This document shows positions 1 to 11,164 of a stretch of 64,000 nt of DNA, piece by piece. The position numbers were made by a program, and so were the translations under genes. The notes beneath the pieces are model-generated. The model ran no database searches. It saw nothing but the letters and a program-made list of their open reading frames with translations, and had not been told where the DNA came from. The DNA is from Zonotrichia leucophrys gambelii. Its lineage: Eukaryota > Chordata > Aves > Passeriformes > Passerellidae. The stretch is taken from assembly GCF_028769735.1 (NCBI RefSeq), contig NC_088178.1, forward strand, positions 30,590,357 through 30,654,356, read 5' to 3'. How positions within the stretch are numbered: position 1 is the first letter of the stretch; each line of letters opens with the position of its first letter.

Positions 1-1716
1 TGTGCTTGGGTGAGCTGTCAGCACAAGGCACCTGCTGCAGCAGCACACCAAGACCTGACAATCAGGTGATGATGGGGAGAGAGGAGGAGGCCGTGGCCTC
101 TCCACGTCCCCTGTGTGGTGACAGGAATTGTGCACACAAGCCCTGGGTGTTTCCCGAGCACAGCAATCCTGGGATGATGAACCAGCCCTCCCCAGGAATT
201 GCTGTGTGTGGTGAATCTCCAGCCCCAGCTCTATTAGCCCTGGGAGATTTATGGAGAGCCTGGGAGCACATCGGGGGCTGTGGCATGCTGATGGCAGCAT
301 TAAGGCAATATTGTAAAACTGCTGTACAGAGTAAACTGCGCGCTGTTATCACACAATCACCATAAATCTGCTCATTTTGCACGCTGCTTTTAGGAGATGG
401 TGATTCCCTGTTCCACTGCAGAAAGCCCGTTTTCTGCAGGAGCATCTCCATGTAGATCTGACTTGTTGCTGTCTGTTCAGCACCCCTGGAAAGCAAACAG
501 CTCCATAAATCTGCGGTGGAGGGAGGAGTTTGGTTTTATTTACCGTTTGGACGCAGAGCTTTCTGGAGTGAACTGGTGCAAAGCAAGGCAGGGGCTGTCC
601 CCTTTAGGGACCAGCGTGGAGCAGGGATGCACCAGGGCCAGGGCACGACAAGGGGCACGAGGAGAGAGGCAGAGAAAGAGCCTGAGGTGGAGCAGCAGGA
701 CCGCGGACAGGGACAGACAGACACAGCCCCAGCCCTGAGCTCACCAAGCGGTCACTGCCCCACGCCCTGCCCTGGCTCACACCGAGCCTCCAGAGAATCG
801 AGGAACCAGAAAATTGTTCATTTTGGAACTGCCCCCATGGAGTACAAACATCCCCCAGCACTGCCAGGGCCACCACTGACCCCTGTCCCACCGCTGACCC
901 CTGTCCCCAAAGCCACCGCTGACCCCGGTCCCGGACAGGAGAGGGAGAGGAGAGGTACCCAGGGCTCTGCTTTCACTGACAAGCCCCACAGTTGCTGTGA
1001 TTTCCATTTGGCTGCAGAAGAAAGGCAGATGGCCGCATTGTCTGCCTTACCCAGAGCAAGGCTCCTGTTTATGCAAACCTTTGAAGATTTGGCAATGTGC
1101 AAATCCCAGGCTGGGGCAGCCCAAAACCCCATTTGTGCAAGAGGCTCTGTGAAACGAAACAAAATAGTACAAGCTGTGGGCATTAACTGTCAACATGGAA
1201 ACAACCCCCAGCCCCTGGCACATATGCTGGGTATTTTCAGGGATGGGGTGAGTGGGATTCGAAGGAAAAAGCTGCAGCCGCCCCAAGATCCCCCCAGCCT
1301 GTCCAATTAATATTCTTTCTCATTAAAACCGCCATTAACCTGCTTGTTAAATTACCATGTTTATTAATGAAAAAACTAAAACACACACATAGCCTGTAAT
1401 GACAGAGCATCAAACAAGGAAAAAAATAAATGCTAATTTCAAGTGAAGGCATGAAGAGGTCAGCGGTATTTTATGCTGTTATTACTGCCTCCTCCATATG
1501 GTTATATTTTCCATTTTGTTTTTTCTGTGACAAGAGGTGAAGACCCAGGAATGCATGAACATGATTAATTATTTGCAGGAAAACAACTTCTCAAACTTTT
1601 AAATTTTAAATGGAAAGGGGGAAAAACCCACTCAGTGTGAAGAGCGCGGGAGAGTGGGAAGGGAAACAAAAGAGGTGAGAACACACATTGCAGAACGGTG
1701 GGGCTCCTTCTTACCT
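1..1716. other. Single-copy DNA, no gene recognised
   Basis: Mixed-composition, non-repetitive sequence. A 264-codon open frame on the plus strand (516-1310) is rich in Pro, Gly, Gln and Arg and has no domain I recognise, and overlapping frames are open on the other strand, so I do not call it. From about 1300 to 1660 the DNA turns AT-rich. I see no promoter, RNA gene or mobile element here. Confidence 0.5.
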
Positions 1717-1935
1717 ACCTGCCAGTCACTTCCCTGGGTGAGAACATGGAGAGGAAGCTGAGATAAAGGAACACCACCACCACAGAATCACAGAATCATG
1801 GGAGAGCTGAGGATAACTGAATCCAGCTCCTGCTGGTCACTTCCCTGGGTGAGAACACGGAGAGGAAGCTGAGATAAAGGAACACCACCATCACAGAATC
1901 ACGGGAGAGCTGAGCATCACCGAGTCCAGCTCCTG
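1717..1935. repeat. 111-bp tandem duplication containing a CR1-like 3' tail
   Basis: Two direct copies of a unit of about 111 bp lie head to tail. Each begins near 'cagtcacttccctgggtgag', runs through 'gaagctgagataaaggaaca', and ends with an 'acagaatcac(agaatcat)gggagagctgag' block that resembles the antisense 3' tail of a CR1 LINE. The copies differ by a few substitutions and one 9-bp length change (agaatcaca), so the duplication is old but readable. Confidence 0.75.
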
Positions 1936-2600
1936 CCCAGCACCAGCCCCTGGGATCTCTTCTGTGCCAAGGCCAAGCTCAGGGGTCTGGTTTCCAGGAT
2001 GAGCCCTCTCAGATGGCCCAGCCCCTCCATTTCCATGAGCTCTCCCACGCCAGGGAGCTGCCAGGTGGGCTCAGCCCCAGTGTGAGGATTGAGGCTGCTC
2101 CCAGCAGTGCACTGGTGCTGCTTCCCTTCCCCTGCCTGCAGCCTTCATGGGTGCCATCTGGGGTACAACTGCAATCTGCTTTTCATTGGTAACACTTTTC
2201 CCTTCCCAGCCCAAATCCCAGAGGGGGACTTTTTATCCCATCAGCCAAACTGCAAATTCCAGCTCTGGGGGGAAAATGTCCTTTTTCAGCAGGTCCCAAC
2301 CTCTGTGTGAGCCATGCCCAGGTGTGTCTGCCCCATCCCTGCAGCCCTGAGCTCCCAGGGGCTGTCAGTGGCACCCAGAGGATTTGGGGGCTGCACATGG
2401 CCCAGAGGCAATAACGGGGGAGACACAACACAAGCACGCCCACTGCCAATACAGAGCACATTAATATTTTAATTAGGCCTATAATTAACTGATTTGCTGT
2501 CGTCAGCTCCTGTGGCAGGCAGGAAAGGCCAGTGCTGTGATTGCAAGGCATTAATCACACAGAGGGTGACAAGCTCCTGAAACAGCCACACAAACTTTGC
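1936..2600. other. Single-copy DNA with an AT-rich homeobox-motif core
   Basis: No gene or repeat was recognised. At 2458-2500 a compact AT-rich core has several TAAT/ATTA motifs and an inverted ATTAATTTAAT-like arrangement, flanked by GC-richer DNA. This is the look of a conserved enhancer core, but only by composition. Confidence 0.3.
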
Positions 2601-2604
2601 TGGC

Positions 2605-2727
2605 TGAGAGATGAATGCTCAGGCTCCTGGTTCTTCCCATTCCTGATGAGATCCCAGTTCTCTCCATCCCTGCTCAGGCTCCTGGTTCCCTCCATCCCTG
2701 CTCAGATCCCAGTTCTCTTCTGTCCCA
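2605..2727. repeat. ~50-bp imperfect tandem repeat, about 2.5 copies
   Basis: The phrase 'gctcaggctcctggtt' followed by 'cccatcc/ctccatccctg' and 'agatcccagttctct' recurs at roughly 50-bp spacing. Confidence 0.6.
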
Positions 2728-2763
2728 GCTGAAGTGGCAGTGCCTCAGGTGGCAGTCTGGTGG

Positions 2764-2833
2764 TCACTGGCAGTGCCACAGCTGGCAGTGCCACAGCTGG
2801 CAGTTCCACAGCTGGCAGTACCACAGCTGGTCA
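2764..2833. repeat. 15-bp minisatellite, about 4.5 copies
   Basis: The unit is 'ctggcagtgccacag' with single-base variants (gttccacag, gtaccacag). Both strands stay open because 15 is a multiple of 3, which explains repetitive frames here. Confidence 0.85.
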
Positions 2834-2989
2834 GCGCCAGCATCTGGTCAGCGCCAGGCCCCCCCAGGACACTGCCCAGGCCCTTTGGGCACAGGAGTGG
2901 TGCCAATAATCCCAGCTGCTCACCTGTGGGTGCTCCCTCCTGCAGCCCAGAGGAGTCCAAGCCCTGCCACAATGTGCCTTCCCTGAGAA

Positions 2990-4060
2990 ACTGGGTTTTG
3001 TTTCCAGCAAGAGTCTGTAATTATGATCGACTGCAGTAGCTTTATTCCCACAGCAAAAAATATCCATCTCACTGAAGGAGTTTTTAGAGCACTTTGGATT
3101 CACTTACATAATTTTCCCCGCAAAGGCCCTCGTGAGGAGTTGGATAACAACGATAAAAAGATCCTTTATTCTCTTTAGTATTATGCAGCATAATCAATGC
3201 AGCACATGTTTCTGTGTAACAGCTTGGCCTTTCTTTTCTGAAAGACCAAATTTTCATCCACATCATAATTTAAAAATGCTGCGGTTCCTGTAAGAACTCG
3301 ATCCCACCCACCTCAGTGAAAGTTGTGTCACATTGCAATCATATTTAATAACAATGCTGACAATAAAAGTCTGGTTACACGCAAGGAGTGCTGCACTAAC
3401 AGAGATGTAGGGAACCTTTAGGGAACACGAGACAGAAAGTGGAGCCTTGCTGGGAACAATGTCAGTGGAGAAAAAGACACCGGTGAGTTTCTGTAAAAAA
3501 GTTAATTTGCTCCACAAATGAGGCAAAATAAACACATCCAGGAAATGCCATTATTCCCTCGACAATGAGGTTAAATAAGTACTTGATGGGTAGTTCTCAA
3601 AGGCATTTGTGTACAGGAGAGATACTTATCACAGTGCATGGTGTTATGGATGGTAATAGAATTAAAATGAATTAAAACTCAGCTGTTATCTGTGCAGGGG
3701 AAAAAAGCCCAAGATATTAAAGCAAAGAGGATCAATTTATGCCTTCCTAATTGGAAATTCTTAGTATGAATGAAATTATGCAAAAATCACTGTCCTTTAA
3801 TTTTCTTTGGTTTTCCGTGCTGTGAAGATCCAAGAAGCTCGAGTCAAATGCAATTTCAGCTTCCAGAGCTGGGCAGGAAAATTGTTACCGAGCAAATAAA
3901 GGAAGAATAAAACCCCCAAGCCCTGAGCCTATCTCTGGGTGATCATTTGCAATCCCTGTTCCAGGCTGTGAGCAAACAGATTCTCACACTTGGTGATTAA
4001 TTACCAGCAAAGGTCAGCACAGAGCCCTTCCCTCCCTCCTCCCAGGCCTTGTTTCCACAG
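2990..4060. other. AT-rich single-copy stretch, candidate non-coding elements
   Basis: About 1 kb of AT-rich sequence without low-complexity runs, tandem units or any recognised mobile element. All open frames are short. Motif-level features include ATTA/TAAT clusters around 3540-3790. I see no gene; a conserved regulatory role is possible but rests on composition only. Confidence 0.3.
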
Positions 4061-4149
4061 CTGACAAGGGAGGAGGGCACTGTGATTAATCCCCAGATCC
4101 ATCCCTGCTGGGGAGGGCAAACAAGGACCCAGAGTCTCCTTGTGGCCAA

Positions 4150-4725
4150 GGTGTTCCTGTCCATCCTGAGGAACTCTGGATTGAGAGTGGGGCTCCAGCC
4201 CTTCCCAGCCCTGTTCCCTGTCCTGGACACGCTCCAGCCCCTCGGTGTCCTTCATGTGCTGAGGGGCTCAGAACTGACCCAGCACAGACCCAGAACTGAC
4301 CCAGAACTGACCCAGAACTGACCCAGAGCTGACCCCAGAACTGACCCAGAACTGACCCAGAGCTGACCCCAGAACTGACCCAGAACTGACCCAGAGCTGA
4401 CCCCAGAACTGACCCAGAACTGACCCAGAGCTGCCCCCAGCAGTGCCAGCACAAGGGATACCACCTGCCCTGGTGCAGTGACCACACTGTGGCTGGCACA
4501 GGTGCCAATGGCCTTCTTGCCCACCTGCGCACACCTGGGCTGATATACAGCTCCTGTCGACCAGCACCCTAAGTCCTTTCCTGCTGCTCCAAACCTGGAG
4601 CATTCCACAGGATTCTTGTGACACAGGACTCGGCACTTGGCCTTGTTGGACATCACACAGCTGGCCTTGGCCCGTGGATCCAGGCTGTCCAGAGCCAGCT
4701 GCAGGGTGATTCCTCATCCTGCAGG
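4150..4725 (-). mobile_element. CR1 LINE fragment, antisense, with internal minisatellite
   Basis: Read on the minus strand this matches the C-terminal reverse-transcriptase and adjacent part of an avian CR1 non-LTR retrotransposon as I know the family: the 'tgccaatggccttcttg-ccacctg-gcacac' region, a 'caccctaagtcctttcctgc' segment and a 'cggcacttggccttgttgga' segment, in the expected order. It is 5'-truncated, as usual for CR1. No continuous RT frame survives. The stretch 4266-4437 is a tandem expansion of part of the element and is listed separately. Confidence 0.85.
4266..4437. repeat. 11/34-bp minisatellite grown inside the CR1 copy
   Basis: The core 'agaactgaccc' (11 bp) repeats about 15 times. 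It groups into a higher-order unit of about 34 bp, with 'agagctgacccc' every third copy. The seed is the segment of the host CR1 that normally reads like 'cagaactga-c-cag', so the array arose by slippage or unequal exchange after CR1 insertion. Confidence 0.9.
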
Positions 4726-4843
4726 AGTGTCACACTTACTACAGGCTCCCCTAGTAATTATCCTTGTTCTTAAACAGCAGAATAAAACCTAGAGCCAGAG
4801 CCTATTTAAAGGGAAAATTAGATCCACCTCCTGCCTGGTAGAG

Positions 4844-5086
4844 TTGAATTAAGAACTTCTTATCCTGATTTTATAATATTATTTTTGTCATGCTTTTTTT
4901 ATCACTTTCCTCCTTTTTATCATACTTTCCCTTTTATCCAGAGTCTTACTTTTGCCCCAGATAGTGAATTTATTTATTTTCAGAGGACTGGGTGTGACTG
5001 TAAGCTGGGCAGGGGACCACTGGTCATAAAGGGACCATTTTGGGTAGACAAGGAGTGTGGCACTGTCAGAAAAGTGCACCAGGGCT
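4844..5086 (+). repeat. Unclassified interspersed repeat, copy 1
   Basis: About 243 bp that match 8676-8921 over their whole length with scattered substitutions and small indels. Landmarks are 'atcactttcctcctttttat', 'gtgaatttatttatttt', 'gctgggcaggggaccactgg' and 'agaaaagtgcaccagggct'. The strand given is arbitrary. I see no TG...CA ends, no RT-like coding and no target-site duplication, so its class is open: old LTR, short interspersed element or local duplication. Confidence 0.75.
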
Positions 5087-5696
5087 GGGGCTGTCACCCT
5101 CCTGCTCACCTGGGCTGGGGCTCTCACACCTCCTGGGTACCTGGGCTGGGGTCACCTCTTGCTTTTCCAGGAAAGCAATCAGGGAACACAGCACTGCGGG
5201 CAGATTTGTCCCCGAGTAGGCAGAATAATTCAGTGTTCTGCTGGATTTTGGCTCTGGAGATAAGCACGCACCTGTGCCCATGTGTGTGGAGGGAGATCTG
5301 AGGAGATAGACTGCGCCAGGGCAACGACAGTGATCTCAACCTCAGGAGGAAGGCGCAGAGCGAATATATCAATTACGAGCATATTAATGTCATGGGGAGA
5401 CACTCTGTGATGTTTGTGGTCATTCTTAATCCAATAAAATTGCCTGGGGTTTTATCTATGAATTTAGAATATGATAAAAAAATGACTCCAGGAAACGAAG
5501 ATGAAAGGGTTCTTTTTTTAGCCTCTCTCAGAGCCGCATATCAAATTGTTCGGGGGGAAGCAGGAGATGTTTACTCCTGCCAGTCTTGCCGATTCAGGTC
5601 AAGCTGTGAAAGACCAAGTTATCTTTTTACTGGCTGCCTGATGAAAGGTAAGATAAAAGCAGAGCGGGGATGGAGCTGAAAGCTCCCTGTGTGTGT
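5087..5696. other. Single-copy DNA, no gene recognised
   Basis: Includes a 95-codon plus-strand frame (5392-5679) whose end overlaps a good splice-donor-like 'aaaggtaagata'. Without an acceptor, a domain or a neighbouring exon I treat it as chance. Confidence 0.35.
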
Positions 5697-6140
5697 GTCA
5701 GGCTCTGCCCATCCCCACCCAGAGCTGTGAGCTGGCAGTGATGCCAGCTGGAGCCAGGCTGGACCCTGCCAGGCTCTGCCCATCCCCACCAGAGCTGTGA
5801 GCTGGCAGTGATGCCACCTGAACCCTGTCAGGCTCTGCCCATCCCCACCAGAGCTGTGAGCTGGCAGTGATGCCACCCAGACCCTGCCAGGCTCTGCCCA
5901 TCCCCACCAGAGCTGTGAGCTGGCAGTGATGCCACCCAGACCCTGTCAGGCTCTCTCCATGCCCACCCAGAGCTGTGAGCTGGCAGTGATGCCAGCTGGA
6001 GCCAGGCTGGACCTTGCCAGGCTCTGCCCATCCCCACCAGAGCTGTGAGCTGGCAGTGATGCCACCCAGACCCTGTCAGGCTCTCTCCATGCCCACCCAG
6101 AGCTGTGAGCTGGCAGTGGTGCCAGCTGGAGCCAGGCATG
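5697..6140. repeat. ~58-75-bp minisatellite, about 7 copies in two unit types
   Basis: The core 'agagctgtgagctggcagtg' is followed by 'atgccacc-agaccctg' (short type) or 'atgccagctggagccaggctgg' (long type), then 'ccaggctctgcccatcccca'. Long and short types alternate irregularly, and one variant with 'ctctccatgcccacccag' occurs twice, in line with block duplication of several units together. Confidence 0.9.
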
Positions 6141-8675
6141 GCCCAGGCCCCTCAGCCCTCAGAGGGGAGGGTCACTGCTGGCTGTCACCTGCTCTGGCCC
6201 AGAACTGTCTCAGGGAACAGAGTTTTCTGTTCCCCCACCAGCCCTGGCTCCTGAGCTGCTCCTGGGTCTCTCTGTCCCAGAATCCTCCCTCTGGTCCTGG
6301 AAACCCTCAGTGCTTTCTCATTGCAATGAGCTGCAGAACTTGCAAAGAAACATTTTCTTCAGAATTTTAATTTGCTGTCTCTCACCCTCAGTGAATCTAT
6401 ATTTATCCCTGTATGTGAGAAGAGGGAAACAACAAGCTCTCTTACGCTGGTGTTTGTGTGCTCCCGCTGCTCAGGAGATGCTGGGGATTGCAGAGCCTGG
6501 AACGCCACAGGGAGGCTGGGAGGGCTGGGGTGCCCTTGCTGAGCCCCTGGGGACCCCTGGAAGCAGGGCATTGCCCAGTGACCATCCCTTCCATCCTCTC
6601 TGACCCGGGGCAGCTCCTGCTGCCGGGATTCCCAGCCCAGGCACCCTCCCTGCCCAAATCCACCGCTCAGCACCTACAGGGAGCAAACTGCCATCCTGCC
6701 TTCCGCTGCATCCAAACACTTGCTCTACAATTTACATTTGTTCTGCACAGACGATAGAAGCAAGAACATTTCTGCTTCTGTTCTATTTCTCTTTTCTGAC
6801 ATTTTTATTAGAAGAAAAGCGATGAGAAATGGGCGTGCTCCAAAAGGACTTGGAAGCAGGATTGGGTCTGCAGCAACAATGTGGATACAGGCTGAAACAC
6901 ACAGATTGTGGAACGGTACTGTCTGCTCAGCAGCTCCAGGAAGCTGAAATTCAATGAAACTTCACACCTTTTTAATTTTTAAATGAAAGTAAAGCAAGGA
7001 AAGAAGAATCAATGTCATTTATGTTTCCTCTCTGCCTGCGGAATACAGCGTGTGAGACAAGGGGCTGGATTGACATCTTCTGTGTTTTGGTGGGGCTGGG
7101 GGGACCCGTGGGGACCTGTGGGTGATGCCCAGTTCTGTGCCCCACACCTTTCCTTCAGCCTCCTCCACTGTCCCATCCTGCCTGCTCCTTCCCTGGGCTC
7201 ACCCCACAGGCACCAGCTGCCCTCAGTGTGGGGCAGCCCCACAGCCACGGAGCTGAGGCTTTATTCTCTTTGTTCCTCTCTCCCCTGTCGCCCTGCAGCA
7301 AAGGAAACCCCACCAAAACACAGAAGATGCCAACCCAGCCCCTTCTCCTGCCTGCAGGGAGGTGGCCCCAGCCCATCTCACCCACATGGAGGGAGGCAAA
7401 TGCTCATTTATTAAAACCAGAAACGACAGCGTTTAAATAAAATAACCCCCAGAGGTAGGACCCTAATGATATTTTACAAAGTTGTGCCACCTCAAAATAA
7501 ATTATTAAAGTTCCAATGTTAAATCCATTTTATTGCTGTAAAGGAGCTCAAGTATTTTTAATTTTAGAAGCTCATATATCCTCCTATTTGATTCTTATGA
7601 TTAAACAGGGCAGAAACTTGTGGCAATCACCTCCTTGCCTTCAATTGCACGCATTACAGCAATGAAATCAAACCACACTCTGCCATGATTTGCTGGATTA
7701 TTAATAGTGCTGCCAAGCTCATTACATTATAATTTAAAGACAGATCTAGCACAGACATGTGTGAAGGATGGTCTGAGATCAGACCCTAGAGCAAATTGCT
7801 CGAATCTTGATCTAATTACCCCAGACCAGCCACTGTTAGCAGCGGCTCACGTTTGGCAGGAGATGTGTGAGGATGAGACTGGTGTAAAACGGGAGGGGAA
7901 GGAGGCCTGGGGTGTTTGCCCTGTGAGCCCCTGGTGGGTAAATGAGCATCCAGCGCCCCAGGACCCCGAGGTGCCTCCTCTGCTCATCCCCAGCGCAGGA
8001 TTCTGGCACTGCAGGAGGATTTGGGGAGCGTGGAGGTGTCCCTGCCCGGGGGCTGGGATTATTCATGCCCAAAGTTCAGCTGCATTTTAGAGAGCAATTG
8101 AACTGTTTGACCTCCACCAAATGCTTTGCCTGGCTGCAGACTGCAAGGCAGAGGATAAATCCATGAGTTCTAGTAGGCATTTGAGTCATAATCACTTCAG
8201 GACCCAATACATAACCGAATATTGTTCTTAATTAATGAGACAATTAGACTTTGATTATGGCACTACAGTGCCCATTACCATTTTTATCTATCATGACCCT
8301 CTTGTACAAAGCATCCACTTTTCCTTATAAGCTGCTGTATTTCTGTCTGGCATAATATTAGATAATAATTTATATAACGGCACGGACTGGATGAGCATTC
8401 CAATCATCTCTGTTACGATCCCACAGGGAGCAGCCAAAGCAGCCCAGGAGTGACTTATGGGCTCAGTGATCCCCGGGGAAGGGCACAGAGGGGCTCTGCA
8501 GTGCTCAGTGCCACAGCATCCCTGGGCCCTGTGACCCTGCACCCCCAGTGCTGGCACTGCCAGTCTGTGCCACATCTGCCAGGCTGTGCCACATCTGCCC
8601 GTGCCTCTGCACCCTCCTCCTGCACCCCAACAATTCCCCTGGGCCTTGGCCACCCCCTGTGGTTTGCTGAATTAA
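6141..8675. other. Single-copy DNA; AT-rich candidate element at 7430-7760 and 8160-8420
   Basis: No gene, RNA or mobile element recognised. Two AT-rich islands (7430-7760 and 8160-8420) contain dense TAAT/ATTA motifs, for example around 'cttaattaatgagacaatta' at 8229. They lack microsatellite structure and stand out from the GC-richer flanks. Confidence 0.3.
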
Positions 8676-8921
8676 GTTGGATTAAGAACTTTTCATCCTG
8701 ATTTTATCCTACTTTTTTTTTATCATTTTTTTTATCACTTTCCTCCTTTTTATCATACTTTCCCTTTTATCCAGGGTTTTACTTTTGCCTCACATAGTGA
8801 ATTTATTTATTTTGAGAGGAGTGGACGTGACTCTTTTAGCTGGGCAGGGGACCACTGGTCATTAAGGGACCATTTTGGGTAGACAAGGAGTCTGGTACTG
8901 TCAGAAAAGTGCACCAGGGCT
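8676..8921 (+). repeat. Unclassified interspersed repeat, copy 2
   Basis: Same family and orientation as 4844-5086, sharing the landmarks 'atcatactttcccttttatc', 'gtgaatttatttatttt' and 'agaaaagtgcaccagggct'. The poly-T part near 8710-8740 is longer than in copy 1. A third, short piece of the same 5' part follows at 9011-9060. Confidence 0.75.
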
Positions 8922-9010
8922 TTCTCAAAGGGAGTAAGAACAAGCCAAGAAACACAGAGTATTTGGGGTTGGTTTCTCATTTAATGAAATGCAGTAGTTG
9001 ATTTCGCAGT

Positions 9011-9060
9011 GCTGAATTAAGAGCTTTTTATCCTGATTTTATCATACTATTTTTTGTCAA
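9011..9060 (+). repeat. Unclassified interspersed repeat, short third copy
   Basis: 'ctgaattaagagctttttatcctgattttatc...' matches the first 50 bp of the two longer copies and then stops at 9060, where a GC-rich sequence begins. Confidence 0.6.
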
Positions 9061-10559
9061 GCCCCAGTTGGTGCTGTTTGAGCTCCTGGCCATTTTGCCA
9101 CTCCCTGGTTCAGTGTTTGAGCTCCCCAGGCAGGGGTCACACCAGGACCCCCTCCCCAGACCCCAGAGCTGGCTGTGCCCGCTCCCCTGAGCCACAGCCC
9201 AGACTCTGTGTGCAGGCTCCTGTGGCACCAGGGGAACCAGGGATAAGAAATGGCACTGTGCCTCACCTCATGGCACGTCCCTGTGAGCAGGAGCCCCTCA
9301 GGGATGTGTAAAACACACACAAAGCTCCACCTGCAGTGCTGGGGAGGAAAGGGGGGGCTTCTCTAGTGCATGGATTTATTACTCTGCTGTGAACTCAAAC
9401 ATTTGCTGTTTAAATTTTTGCCTCAGCATCCAGAGAAAACAAAGCTGGCAATTCAAAGTGCCTGTATATTAATGTTTCTTGGGTTTCCAAACACTTCTGG
9501 AGATCAAATCCAGTGCTGCTGTGCCAGCTCTCCTTTCATTCGGGCTTTCCCGTCAGAGGCAATTTCTGTTCAGCAGTCAGGCACAGCGCAGGCACTGGCA
9601 CGTGCAGGAGCACTGGAACCATGCCGTGGGAATGGGAAGGTGAAACCCAGCTGGTCAGAGATCCAGGTGTCCCTGCAGATGTGCAGCTGCCATCTCTGAA
9701 CCTCCCTCTGTGGCTCACAGCCCCTGACCACACAGACCCTGCCAGGCCCTCCTGTGCTGTGACACTGAGCACTCTGCAGGCTCCCACTGCTCCTGCTGAG
9801 GGGGAAAGCCCTGCACACGTCCCTGAGCTCAGGGGAAAGTGACACTCCAGCTCCTTGGATTTTAGCAAAACCAGCTGAGCATTTCACTGCAGCTGGCAAG
9901 CAGTGCTGCCAGGAAACACAACTGTGCCTCCAGTGGGGCTGGAGCTGGTCACCACACCACGAGCTCTGCAGCTCTCTGAGCTGCCTGCCAGGGCTTCAGG
10001 GAGATATAATCAACATTTTACAGATTTCATTTTAATGTAATATTTTATTTATTTAGATTTTTTTAATTTAAATTCCTTTTTATTAAAGGACTGATTTCAG
10101 TTCTGACTTCTCATGCCTTCAGAGAGATATTCCCACAGACACATGAAAGTAACCTAGGAGGAATAAAAGCCTTTCATACCTTGTGGAACCCTCTGGGGAA
10201 CACAAGGAGGAGCCACTCAGTGCAGCAGAGAAACAGGGGGCAATGCCTTTGATGGACAGCTGTCCATCAGCCCTCCTGCCAGGCCTGGGAGCACCCACGG
10301 TGGGAAGCCCTGGCTTTGGGTGGGAGTGTGGGGTGGAAACCACTGGCAGGAATTCAGCCGCAGGAGGACAGTGAAGGGAATGGGATCCAGGGGACAGTGA
10401 AGCACAAGACCTCAGCAGTGTGTCCAGGCAGAGGCAGGGCTGTGCCAGGGCTGTGCCAGGGCTGTGCCAGGGCTGCCACATCCCCACCTGGGCTGCAGGG
10501 AAGGTGTGACAGCGTGAGGACAGCTGGTGGCACTGTGTGAGCCGTGGTAGCTGCAGGGG
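9061..10559. other. Single-copy DNA, no gene recognised
   Basis: GC-moderate sequence with an AT-rich patch at 10010-10085. A four-copy 12-bp repeat ('agggctgtgcc' family) sits at 10437-10477. No coding sequence, RNA or mobile element recognised. Confidence 0.45.
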
Positions 10560-10763
10560 AAACCTGCATCCTCAGAAACCCTGCCCAGGGAGGGAGCTGG
10601 GCTGGGAATCCCTCCCTTTCTGCTGTCCTGAGATGATCAAGGCCTGGCTGGATGGGGCTTGGAGCAGCCTGGGAGGGTGGAAGGGGAAGCTGCCCATGGC
10701 AGGTGGAATGAGATGTGTTTGGAGGCCTCTCCCAAGCCAAACCTGTCTGGGATACTGTGGTAG
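10560..10763 (+). mobile_element. CR1 LINE 3' end, sense
   Basis: Contains the CR1 3' region signature 'caaggcctggctggatgggg', 'ttggagcagcctggga' and the 'ctgcccatggcaggtgga' block, then a degenerate version of the terminal 'cccaaaccattctgggattctgtga' tail at about 10725-10760. The element is heavily 5'-truncated and non-coding. A solo LTR is inserted directly after the tail. Confidence 0.8.
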
Positions 10764-10773
10764 CCTGTGGAGA

Positions 10774-11164
10774 TGTGGTGGTGTTCACAGGGGTGCCAGG
10801 ATGAGGGAAGAGATGAGAATATTGACTCCATGTTTCAGAAGGCTGATTTATTATTTTATGATATATATTGTATTAAAAGAAAATGATATATTAGAACTTA
10901 CTAAAAGAATAGAAGAAAAGGTTCTCATTAGGAGGCTTGAAAGGAAAGGAATGATAATAAAATCTTGTGACTGACCAGAGAGTCCGAGCCAGCTGACTGT
11001 GATTGGCCATTAATTAGAAACAACCACATGAGACCAATCCCAGATGCACCTGTTGCATTCCACAGCAGCAGATAATCATTGCTTACACTTTGTTCCTGAG
11101 GCCTCCAGCTTCTCAGGAAAAAAGATCCTAACAAAAAGATTTTTCACAAAACATGTCTGTGGCA
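10774..11164 (-). mobile_element. Solo LTR, family 1 (copy A)
   Basis: A 391-bp LTR of an endogenous retrovirus in antisense orientation. On the plus strand it starts 'tgtggtggtgttcacagggg' and ends 'catgtctgtggca'. It is flanked by an exact 6-bp target-site duplication, TGGAGA, at 10768-10773 and 11165-11170. In the sense strand it carries a 'ggccaatcaca' CCAAT element and an AATAAA signal. No gag, pol or env remains, so it is a solo LTR left by LTR-LTR recombination. A 6-bp duplication is typical of class II (ERVK-like) elements; the class is an inference. Confidence 0.9.

Noticed and set aside
516..1310. 264-codon plus-strand frame
   Set aside because: Low-complexity composition, overlapping frames open on the other strand, no recognisable domain or splice context.
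5392..5679. 95-codon frame ending over a splice-donor-like AAAGGTAAGATA
   Set aside because: No acceptor, domain or partner exon; a single donor-like site is common by chance.
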